DNA from: Bacteroidales bacterium
GTDB lineage: Bacteria > Bacteroidota > Bacteroidia > Bacteroidales > JAADGE01
Reading direction: 5' to 3'
NCBI GenBank assembly: GCA_026987795.1
Contig: JALSMF010000009.1
Span: forward strand, 1-5,205
Length of the DNA stretch: 5,205 nt
A program made the position numbers and the translations under genes. The notes under the pieces are model-generated. The model was given only the letters and a program-made list of their open reading frames with translations. It was not told the origin of the DNA and searched no databases. This document shows positions 1 through 5,205 of this stretch, in pieces; within the stretch, counting starts at the first letter, position 1, and the number at the start of each line of letters is the position of its first letter.

Positions 1-6
1 TAAGAT

Positions 7-1146
7 ATGAAAAAAAATGATTTTGAAGATATTCGTTCGTATCGTGATGAGGAAGTTCACGATAAATTGTCTGAAATTATTAATGATGAGGGGTTTATAT
101 ATGTCTTAAAAAAGATATATTCAGATGAACGTATAGCTCGTTTAAACAAAGAACTTAACAGAGTTCATTCAATATATGATTTTCAGAAAAGATATATATC
201 TGAGTATGTAAAAGCCCTGATACAATTAACGGTAAGTGAACTTAAAGTGTCGGGATTAGAAAATATTAAACCCGCTACCGCATATTTGTTTATTTCGAAC
301 CACAGAGATATTATTCTGGATTCTACGTTAATTAATCATATTTTGCTCAATAACGGATATGAAACTTCCGAAATAGCAATAGGTAATAACCTGCTTATAC
401 ATAAGTGGATATCTGATTTGGTGAAGCTGAATAAGTCGTTTATAGTAAGGCGGGATTTAAAAGGAAAAGAAATGCTTGAAGGCTCGCAAAAGCTTTCGGA
501 ATATATCAGAGATACAATAGTAAGACGTAAAACATCGGTATGGATTGCTCAGAGAGAAGGCAGGACAAAAGACGGTATTGATAAAACCGACCCCGCAATT
601 TTAAAAATGTTTAATATGAGCGGGCAGAATAATTTTACCGAAAATTTCGGAGAACTTAATATTGTTCCCGTAAGTATATCATATGAAAACGAACCTACAA
701 TAGAATCAAAAATTGCAGCAACATATTCTTTAAAAACCGGCGAAAAATTTACTAAAACAACAGAAGAGGATTTAAAAGATATGGGAAGAGGACTTTACGG
801 TATAAAGGGCGAGATAAATATTGTTTTCGGAAAACCGATAAATGAAAATTTGAAAGAAATTGAAAAAATAAAGAAACGCAATGAGAAATTTTCGGCTCTT
901 GCCGGACTTATTGATAAAGAAATTTATAAAAATTATGTATTGACAAAACCCAATTATATTGCTTTTGATATTTTAACAGGGTCAAAAAAGTTTTTCAGAG
1001 AAAATAAATATATAAAAGCAGAGGAAACAAAAATGCGTATGCAATGTAAGAAAACACTGGCTTTGCTTAGAGGCGACAAAGATATTTCAGAAAAAATATA
1101 TTACGAAATTTATGCGAATCCGTTGATAAATAAAATTAACTTGTAA
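7..1146 (+). CDS. PlsC/LPLAT-family phospholipid acyltransferase (1-acyl-glycerol-3-phosphate acyltransferase-like)
   Basis: Probable membrane-associated acyltransferase moving a fatty acyl group to a lysophospholipid or related acceptor. The 379-residue protein has a mainly charged N-terminal part (about 1-85) and then the acyltransferase blocks in the expected order: block I N98-H99-R-D-I-I-L-D105; block II S144-F-I-V-R-R149; block III E184-G-R-T-K-D-G190; and block IV I219-V-P-V-S223, whose proline is typical. The catalytic His and Asp of block I are separated by five residues, whereas the family norm is HX4D. The blocks resemble both PlsC and the PlsB EGxR pattern, so the true acceptor is uncertain. 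It is longer than a typical PlsC (about 240 residues), and the extra N- and C-terminal regions have no function I recognise. The start is fixed by an in-frame TAA at 1-3, which may also end an upstream gene. Any promoter lies outside the window. The family assignment is firm; the substrate is inferred. Confidence 0.85.
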   Translation: MKKNDFEDIRSYRDEEVHDKLSEIINDEGFIYVLKKIYSDERIARLNKELNRVHSIYDFQKRYISEYVKALIQLTVSELKVSGLENIKPATAYLFISNHRDIILDSTLINHILLNNGYETSEIAIGNNLLIHKWISDLVKLNKSFIVRRDLKGKEMLEGSQKLSEYIRDTIVRRKTSVWIAQREGRTKDGIDKTDPAILKMFNMSGQNNFTENFGELNIVPVSISYENEPTIESKIAATYSLKTGEKFTKTTEEDLKDMGRGLYGIKGEINIVFGKPINENLKEIEKIKKRNEKFSALAGLIDKEIYKNYVLTKPNYIAFDILTGSKKFFRENKYIKAEETKMRMQCKKTLALLRGDKDISEKIYYEIYANPLINKINL

Positions 1147-1148
1147 AC

Positions 1149-1179
1149 AAAAAATCCGACTTTAAAGTCGGATTTTTTT
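1149..1179. terminator. Bidirectional intrinsic terminator between convergent genes
   Basis: This is a perfect palindrome: an A6 run (1149-1154), TCCGAC (1155-1160), TTTAAA (1161-1166), GTCGGA (1167-1172) and a T7 run (1173-1179). Read from either strand it gives a short G+C-containing hairpin followed by a U tract. It starts 2 nt after the acyltransferase stop and ends 7 nt before the fumC stop on the other strand, so it is placed to end both transcripts. Confidence 0.9.
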
Positions 1180-1186
1180 CTCACTT

Positions 1187-2578
1187 TTATAAACCGGTCA
1201 TTTTTGAAGGGTCAACCCACTCTGTAAATTGCTCATCAGTTACAAAGCCGAGTTCAACAGCGGCTTGTCGTAAAGTTTTATTTTCTTTATGAGCTTTTTT
1301 GGCAATTTTTGCTGCTTTTTCGTAGCCTATTTTTGTATTTAATGCCGTAACCAGCATAAGAGTATTCTCAAGTTTGTTTTTTATTTCTGTATAGTTCGGT
1401 TCTATTCCTGCAGCTAAATGGTCGTTAAATGAAACGCAGGCATCACCGAGTAATTTTGCCGATTCAAGGAAATTATGAATCATAACGGGCTTAAATACGT
1501 TAAGTTCAAAATGTCCTTGCATTCCGCCGACGGTAATTGCCGCATCGTTTCCGATAACCTGAGTGCAAACCATTGTAAGTGCCTCAACTTGTGTAGGGTT
1601 AACTTTTCCGGGCATAATAGAGGAACCCGGTTCGTTGGCAGGTATTATTAATTCACCTATCCCTCCTCTCGGACCTGAAGCCATAACTCTGATATCATTT
1701 GCAATCTTCATTAAACTTACGGCAAGTTGTTTTAATGCTCCTGATGATTCAACAATAGCATCGTGAGCGGCAAGTCCTTCAAATTTATTGCTTCCGGTTA
1801 CGAAAGGTAAACCTGTAAGATGAGCTATTTTTTGGGCAACAAGTTTATCATATCCTTTAGGTGTATTTATTCCGGTTCCTACGGCTGTTCCGCCGAGAGC
1901 AAGCTCGGTAAGATGCTCCATAGTGTTTTTCAGAGCTTTTAAACCGTGGTCAAGTTGTGAAACATAGCCTGAAAATTCTTGTCCGAGAGTCAGCGGAGTT
2001 GCATCCATCCAGTGAGTTCTTCCGTTTTTGACTACTTTCATAAATGCAACCGACTTATCTTCAAGCGTATCTCTCAGTTTTTTTATTCCCGGTATTGTCC
2101 TTTCAATAAGCATTTTGTATGCAGCAATGTGCATAGCGGTAGGAAAAGTGTCGTTTGAAGATTGTGATTTATTTACATCATCATTCGGATGAATAAATTT
2201 TTCTTTATCGGTAAGTTTTCCACCCTTCAAAACTTGAGCTCTGTTTGAAATAACTTCGTTAACGTTCATATTTGACTGGGTGCCGGAGCCTGTTTGCCAT
2301 ATTACCAAAGGAAATTGGTCATCTAAATTCCCGGCTGTAATCTCATCGCAAACTTTCTCTATTAAAATCTTTTTTTCTTCAGAAAGAACTCCGAGTTCAA
2401 AATTAGCTTGTGCAGCAGCTTTTTTTAAGTATCCGAAAGCTTTAATAATTTCTTTAGGCATTGATGCGGGGTCGCCTATTTTAAAATTTTCTGCAGATCT
2501 TTGTGTTTGGGCACCCCAATATTTATCTGCAGGAACTTTTACTTCCCCCATTGTGTCGTGTTCAATTCTGTATTCCAT
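1187..2578 (-). CDS. fumC: Fumarate hydratase class II (fumarase C)
   Basis: Cytoplasmic enzyme of the TCA cycle that interconverts fumarate and (S)-malate; class II fumarases are iron-independent homotetramers. The 463-residue length is close to the E. coli FumC length (467). All superfamily landmarks are visible: GSGTQSNMN at 97-105, the HPNDDVN...SSND block at 130-143, GRTH at 186-189 (T188/H189 correspond to E. coli T187/H188), and the signature loop GSSIMPGKVNP at 318-328, with S319 matching the catalytic Ser318 and K325/N327 the substrate-binding residues. The fumarase-type GRTH, not the aspartase-type GRTQ, supports fumarase over aspartate ammonia-lyase. The residue after the active-site His is Trp (W190), where Leu is more usual. 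The start is well fixed: an in-frame TGA lies two codons upstream, and no Shine-Dalgarno sequence is seen, as expected in Bacteroidota. It is downstream of sucD in the same direction, but a terminator lies between them. Confidence 0.97.
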   Translation of the reverse strand: MEYRIEHDTMGEVKVPADKYWGAQTQRSAENFKIGDPASMPKEIIKAFGYLKKAAAQANFELGVLSEEKKILIEKVCDEITAGNLDDQFPLVIWQTGSGTQSNMNVNEVISNRAQVLKGGKLTDKEKFIHPNDDVNKSQSSNDTFPTAMHIAAYKMLIERTIPGIKKLRDTLEDKSVAFMKVVKNGRTHWMDATPLTLGQEFSGYVSQLDHGLKALKNTMEHLTELALGGTAVGTGINTPKGYDKLVAQKIAHLTGLPFVTGSNKFEGLAAHDAIVESSGALKQLAVSLMKIANDIRVMASGPRGGIGELIIPANEPGSSIMPGKVNPTQVEALTMVCTQVIGNDAAITVGGMQGHFELNVFKPVMIHNFLESAKLLGDACVSFNDHLAAGIEPNYTEIKNKLENTLMLVTALNTKIGYEKAAKIAKKAHKENKTLRQAAVELGFVTDEQFTEWVDPSKMTGL

Positions 2579-2607
2579 AATTCAGCGATTTAGATTTTTG
2601 TAAAAAA

Positions 2608-2615
2608 CAAAGTTA
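2608..2615 (-). promoter_or_regulatory. Candidate fumC promoter (-7 box)
   Basis: On the - strand this reads TAACTTTG, an exact match to the Bacteroidota -7 consensus TAnnTTTG, 29 nt before the fumC ATG. No TTG or TTTG sits at the expected 19-21 nt further upstream (only GTTA nearby), so the -33 box is poor. The match to an 8-mer with two free positions in AT-rich DNA could be chance, but the position fits a short leader of about 25 nt. Confidence 0.5.
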
Positions 2616-2632
2616 ATAAATATAAAAGTATT

Positions 2633-2665
2633 AACATATGTCATATAACATAGTTCTTATATGTT
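2633..2665. repeat. Short inverted repeat upstream of fumC
   Basis: AACATAT (2633-2639) is repeated in inverted form as ATATGTT (2659-2665) with a 19-nt spacer, which itself contains further CATAT/ATAAC-like words. It lies just upstream of the candidate fumC -7 box, where a regulator could bind. The arms are short and AT-only apart from one C/G, so chance is a real possibility. Confidence 0.25.
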
Positions 2666-2719
2666 TTGTAATCTTCCGTATTGTTTTTTATAATTACTGA
2701 AGTTAACTCTTCGAGAATT

Positions 2720-2758
2720 AAAAAATCCTTACATCTTGTATCTGTGTAAGGATTTTTT
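2720..2758 (-). terminator. Intrinsic terminator of sucD
   Basis: Perfect 14-bp stem: the left arm A6-TCCTTACA (2720-2733) is the exact reverse complement of TGTAAGGA-T6 (2745-2758), with an 11-nt loop. Read on the - strand it ends in a U tract and begins 38 nt after the sucD stop. It separates sucD from fumC, which lies further downstream on the same strand. The T6 run on the + strand means it could stop antisense transcription as well. Confidence 0.9.
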
Positions 2759-2796
2759 GAGCTTATTTTAAGTTAATATAAACTTTTAACTTTATA

Positions 2797-3666
2797 CTAT
2801 TTTAAAAGTTCTGCCATTTTACTGCCTATATCAGCCGGAGAATCAACAACGTGAACTCCGCATTCTTTTAATATTTGTTTTTTTGCCTGAGCCGTATCAG
2901 CTTTTCCGCCTATAATTGCACCGGCATGTCCCATTCTTTTGCCTTTCGGGGCTGTTTCGCCTGCAATAAATCCTACAACCGGTTTTGTTCCGTGTTCTTT
3001 AATCCATTCGGCGGCTTCAGCTTCCATATTTCCGCCTATTTCGCCTATCATTACAATTCCTTTTGTTTCGGGGTCGGCTTCAAAAAGTTTTATTGCATCC
3101 AATGTAGAAGTTCCTATGATAGGGTCGCCGCCTATACCTATTGCGGTAGTTTGTCCTAAACCGGCTTTTGTAATTTGGTCAACGGCTTCATAGGTTAATG
3201 TTCCTGATTTTGAAACAATTCCGACACTTCCTTTTTTAAAAATAAATCCTGGCATAATTCCTATTTTTGCTTCTTCCGCAGTAATAATTCCGGGACAATT
3301 AGGACCTATTAAAGTTGTATCTTTATCTTTCAAATATTCTTTTACTTTTACCATATCAGATGTAGGAATGCCTTCAGTAATAGTAACTATTACTTTTATT
3401 CCTGCATTTGCAGCTTCCATAACAGCATCAGCGGCAAATGCCGGCGGAACAAAAATGATTGAAACATCTGCCCCTGTTTCTTTTACGGCATCTTCTACAG
3501 TATTAAAAATCGGTTTGTCAAGCCTGAACTGCCCTCCTTTACCCGGTGTTACACCGCCTACTACATTAGTGCCGTATTCTATCATCTGAGTTGCATGAAA
3601 AGTCCCTTCGCTTCCGGTAAAACCCTGAACGATAACCTTTGAGTTTTTGTTTACTAATACGCTCAT
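2797..3666 (-). CDS. sucD: Succinyl-CoA synthetase (ADP-forming) alpha subunit
   Basis: Alpha subunit of succinate-CoA ligase, the TCA enzyme that interconverts succinyl-CoA and succinate with substrate-level ATP (or GTP) formation; it acts in the cytoplasm with the beta subunit SucC. The 289-residue length equals E. coli SucD. Visible landmarks are the CoA-binding N-terminal loop GFTGSEGTFH (15-24), VTPGKGG (39-45), GPNCPGI (121-127), the SKSGTLTYE segment (152-160) and the active-site loop GKRMGHAGAI (242-251), where H247 is the phosphorylated histidine. The start is fixed because an in-frame TAA directly precedes the ATG. No sucC is present on either side within the window, so the beta subunit must be encoded elsewhere; separated sucC and sucD are not rare in Bacteroidota, as far as I recall. 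It has its own good promoter upstream and a strong terminator downstream, so it is probably transcribed alone. Confidence 0.97.
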   Translation of the reverse strand: MSVLVNKNSKVIVQGFTGSEGTFHATQMIEYGTNVVGGVTPGKGGQFRLDKPIFNTVEDAVKETGADVSIIFVPPAFAADAVMEAANAGIKVIVTITEGIPTSDMVKVKEYLKDKDTTLIGPNCPGIITAEEAKIGIMPGFIFKKGSVGIVSKSGTLTYEAVDQITKAGLGQTTAIGIGGDPIIGTSTLDAIKLFEADPETKGIVMIGEIGGNMEAEAAEWIKEHGTKPVVGFIAGETAPKGKRMGHAGAIIGGKADTAQAKKQILKECGVHVVDSPADIGSKMAELLK

Positions 3667-3707
3667 TTATAATTAGTTTTAGTGATTTGTTATTAAATTG
3701 CAAGTTC

Positions 3708-3739
3708 CAAAAATATATTTTAAATATGATTAAACCAAA
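3708..3739 (-). promoter_or_regulatory. Bacteroidota-type promoter of sucD
   Basis: On the - strand TTTG (3739-3736) is followed by a 20-nt spacer and TATTTTTG (3715-3708). This fits both boxes of the Bacteroidota housekeeping promoter (-33 TTTG or TTG, -7 TAnnTTTG) with normal spacing. The predicted transcription start is near 3700, giving a leader of about 35 nt before the sucD ATG at 3666. The rest of the 140-nt gap between sucD and the GNAT gene (3667-3806) is AT-rich. It shows no clear terminator for the GNAT gene, so some read-through into sucD is possible. Confidence 0.65.
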
Positions 3740-3806
3740 AAATAAAAAGTGTTAGATAACAAGGTATGGAGATATTTTAATATTTCATATGTTTTTAAAC
3801 TTTAAA

Positions 3807-4331
3807 TTAACGTAAAAGTAACTGGTAAAATAAAACATCCTTAAAGCCGTATTTTGTATTAAGCCATTGTTCCTTTTTCCCGCTTAATTTGAATCCTGCT
3901 CTTTCAAATAATTCTATACTTGCTGTATTATCGATACTTATATTGCAGTATATTTGGTTTAATCTCAGAACTTCTCCGCAGTATTTTATAAGCAGGGAAA
4001 GTGCTTGTTTTGCATAACCTTTTCTTTGTTCACCTTTTATTATATGTATACCGATTCCTGCACGCATATGAACGGGCTCATAATCAAAAAGTTCTGTTAA
4101 TCCTACACTTTTTTCATCTTTTATGGTTTCTATTATAAAACGTACTTGTTTTACGGTAAATATATCAAGATGAGACGTTTCAATATATTGTTTTAAAACA
4201 TATTTAGAAAACGGCTTTACGGTATTACTTATTTCCCATAAATCCGTATCATTTTCTGTATTAAATAAAAAATCTATATCTTTCGGTTCAGTATCTCTTA
4301 GCTTAATGATTGAGTTTTCAAGTATTTTCAT
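3807..4331 (-). CDS. GNAT-family N-acetyltransferase (RimL/SpeG-like group)
   Basis: Acetyl-CoA-dependent acetyltransferase of 174 residues, cytoplasmic, with an unknown acceptor. The fold is readable along the chain: a beta1 'IIKLRDTEPKDIDFLF' region (8-23), beta strands around RFIIE (64-68) and GLTEL (77-81), then motif A with the acetyl-CoA pyrophosphate loop Q102-R-K-G-Y-A107, and the C-terminal motif NTASIELFERAGF (135-147). Its overall layout, including the GLTEL...VHMRAGIGI stretch (77-95), resembles spermidine acetyltransferase SpeG as I remember it. However, the position of the SpeG tyrosine general acid appears to be Phe (F142), so polyamine activity should not be assumed. A ribosomal-protein or small-molecule acetyltransferase is equally possible. 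The ATG chosen is the first available after an AT-rich leader without a Shine-Dalgarno. It is divergent from the surface-protein gene and upstream of sucD in the same direction, with a 140-nt gap. Confidence 0.88.
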   Translation of the reverse strand: MKILENSIIKLRDTEPKDIDFLFNTENDTDLWEISNTVKPFSKYVLKQYIETSHLDIFTVKQVRFIIETIKDEKSVGLTELFDYEPVHMRAGIGIHIIKGEQRKGYAKQALSLLIKYCGEVLRLNQIYCNISIDNTASIELFERAGFKLSGKKEQWLNTKYGFKDVLFYQLLLR

Positions 4332-4345
4332 AAAAAATGTTTTTA

Positions 4346-4353
4346 CAAATGTA
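4346..4353 (-). promoter_or_regulatory. Candidate -7 box of the GNAT gene
   Basis: On the - strand this reads TACATTTG, an exact fit to TAnnTTTG, 14 nt before the GNAT ATG. No TTG is seen at the expected -33 distance, and the leader would be very short (under about 10 nt). It is therefore weaker than the sucD promoter and may be a chance match. Confidence 0.35.
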
Positions 4354-4521
4354 AAAAAAGATATATATTTCGTGATTATTTTTATGAAAATAAAATAACA
4401 TCAAATAGGAATGCTTTTTGCTTGTTTGATATTGTTTGAGAATATTATATTAAATTGAATAATAATGCAACCTTTTGACCTTTGAGAAAGTCTGTTTGTT
4501 GTATTTTAATGAGTAAAAGTG

Positions 4522-4562
4522 TATAAGCCGGAGGTATACATTTTGTATATCGCTGGTTTATA
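4522..4562 (+). repeat. Imperfect 18-bp hairpin, strand-biased by G-U pairs
   Basis: The left arm tataagccggaggtatac (4522-4539) and right arm gtatatcgctggtttata (4545-4562) enclose a 5-nt loop (ATTTT). Pairing is 14 Watson-Crick pairs, three G-U pairs (4527/4557, 4530/4554, 4534/4550) and one A/G mismatch (4532/4552). All three wobbles have G on the left and U on the right in a + strand transcript; on the - strand they would be C/A mismatches. A 7-bp direct repeat, AGTGTAT, occurs at 4518-4524 and 4562-4568, overlapping the stem ends. There is no U tract after it, so it is not a standard terminator. It may be a structured leader of the downstream gene, a small RNA part, or a relic of a short mobile element. 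Confidence 0.55.
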
Positions 4563-4653
4563 GTGTATTGTATAACAAAGTAATAATTGTATCAAATCTT
4601 TATCTTATTTTAAATAAAGATAATTAAGACCTTAAGAATATAAAAATAGACAC

Positions 4654-5205
4654 ATGAAAAAGTATCTGATTTTTACTTTATTTTTCAGCATTAGTTATTT
4701 TATTAATGCGCAAACTCTTCCCTCTACAAGTAATGCAACGGTAACAACATTGGAAGACAATGATTATGTTTTTGTTGCAAGTGATTTTCCTTACAATGAT
4801 GCAGACGGTGATCCTTTTACCGATATCCGCATAAGAGGATTAGAGTCTGTGGGAACATTATATTATGATGCAGACGGTGATAATATAATTGATGCCGGGG
4901 AAGACGTATCATTATGGGATGTTATCTTAGTCGCAGATATACCCCGACTGAAATTCAGACCAAATCCGAATGAAAACGGAGCAGGTTATGACAGTTTTGA
5001 TTTTCAGGTAAATGACGGAAATGACGGATACAGCAATATCAGAACAATGACAATTGATGTGACTGCCGTTAACGATGTGCCGTCTTTTATTCCCGGAGCT
5101 AATCAAACAGTAGCGGAAGATGCGGGAGCACAAACAGTTGCAGCTTGGGCAACTGCTATTAGCGCAGGGCCTGCCGACGAAGCCGGACAGACTTTAACTT
5201 TTAAT
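4654..5205 (+). CDS. Secreted cadherin/Ig-like tandem-repeat surface protein, N-terminal part (runs off window)
   Basis: The reading frame is open for 184 codons to the last base, so the 3' end is missing. It begins with a signal peptide: lysines at 2-3, a hydrophobic segment LIFTLFFSISYF (5-16) and a likely cleavage after INA before Q20. No lipobox cysteine is present, so it is probably not a lipoprotein. Next comes a cadherin-like beta-sandwich domain (about 24-143) of the type found in tandem-repeat adhesins: T-V-T-T-L-E-D near its start, SDFPYNDADGDPF (44-55), GTLYYD (67-72), PNENGAGYDSFDFQVNDG (105-122) and the closing VTAVNDVPSF (136-145). A second repeat starts at NQTVAEDAGAQ (150-160) and is cut at the window end. 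Within the first domain D72, D74, D76, D80 and E83 form an EF-hand-like calcium loop. Bacteroidota proteins of this kind often end in a type IX secretion sorting domain, which cannot be checked here. The start is supported by the signal peptide, an in-frame TAA at 4633-4635 and an A-rich leader. Role in adhesion or matrix is inferred. Confidence 0.88.
   Translation, partial: MKKYLIFTLFFSISYFINAQTLPSTSNATVTTLEDNDYVFVASDFPYNDADGDPFTDIRIRGLESVGTLYYDADGDNIIDAGEDVSLWDVILVADIPRLKFRPNPNENGAGYDSFDFQVNDGNDGYSNIRTMTIDVTAVNDVPSFIPGANQTVAEDAGAQTVAAWATAISAGPADEAGQTLTFN

Larger units (their letters stand above)
4332..4653. other. Divergent intergenic region without a gene
   Basis: These 322 AT-rich bases separate the divergent GNAT and surface-protein genes. 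They hold the candidate GNAT -7 box, the hairpin at 4522-4562 and a near-palindrome around 4600-4623 (TTATCTTATTT facing AAATAAAGATAA, one bulged base) about 30 nt before the surface-protein start. No exact TAnnTTTG is present on the + strand, so the promoter of the surface-protein gene was not identified. The longest ATG-started reading frame noted is 15 codons at 4411-4458, with no sign of being real. Confidence 0.7.

Noticed and set aside
1563..1766. 67-codon open frame on the + strand inside fumC
   Set aside because: It is antisense to the highly conserved GSSIMPGKVNP region of fumC and has no independent features.
2280..2603. 107-codon open frame on the + strand over the fumC 5' end
   Set aside because: It is antisense to the conserved N-terminal part of fumC, and its product has no recognisable domain.
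2875..3589. Three open frames on the + strand inside sucD
   Set aside because: They are antisense to conserved sucD motifs; such shadows are common opposite Ala/Gly/Ile-rich genes.
3760..3806. Possible terminator after the GNAT gene
   Set aside because: Only weak AT-only inverted words (around GATATTTTAATATTTC) are present; there is no stable G+C-containing stem with a T run.
4411..4458. 15-codon ATG frame preceded by AGGA, as a possible leader peptide
   Set aside because: The AGGA touches the ATG with no spacing, the phylum rarely uses such sites, and the peptide composition suggests no attenuation role.
4491..4498. TCTGTTTG as a promoter box for the surface-protein gene
   Set aside because: It differs from TAnnTTTG at one defining base, and no TTG lies at the expected upstream distance.
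4927..5133. 68-codon open frame on the - strand
   Set aside because: It is antisense to the surface-protein gene, whose signal peptide and repeat domains are clearly readable on the + strand; the antisense product looks like no known protein.

Overview
The window looks like ordinary chromosomal DNA from a member of the Bacteroidota. The DNA is visibly AT-rich and the genes lack Shine-Dalgarno sequences. Two to three genes are preceded by boxes that match the Bacteroidota sigma-factor consensus TAnnTTTG, and one of these also has a TTTG box 20 nt further upstream. The exported protein at the right edge has a signal peptide ending in 'NAQ', which is common in this phylum. The genus cannot be told from the sequence.

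Layout, left to right. (1) A PlsC/LPLAT-type acyltransferase gene on the + strand (7-1146), with an unusual HX5D spacing in its catalytic motif. (2) A palindromic terminator (1149-1179) in the 40-nt gap between this gene and fumC, which converges on it. (3) fumC, class II fumarase, on the - strand (1187-2578). (4) A 218-nt gap holding a candidate fumC promoter and a strong terminator for sucD. (5) sucD, the alpha subunit of succinyl-CoA synthetase, on the - strand (2797-3666), with the best promoter of the window. No sucC lies beside it. (6) A GNAT acetyltransferase of the RimL/SpeG-like group on the - strand (3807-4331). (7) A 322-nt divergent intergenic region containing an imperfect 18-bp hairpin. 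(8) The start of a secreted cadherin/Ig-like repeat protein on the + strand (4654 to the window end, no stop). It carries an EF-hand-like calcium loop inside its first repeat domain.

Functionally, sucD and fumC encode TCA-cycle enzymes on either side of succinate dehydrogenase. They lie in the same orientation but are separated by a terminator and appear to have separate promoters, so they are probably two transcription units rather than an operon. The acyltransferase (lipid metabolism), the GNAT enzyme and the surface protein show no obvious link to them. I found no clear undescribed system, RNA gene, CRISPR array or insertion sequence. The points most worth a second look are the truncated calcium-loop surface protein, the strand-biased hairpin upstream of it, and the acyltransferase motif variant.
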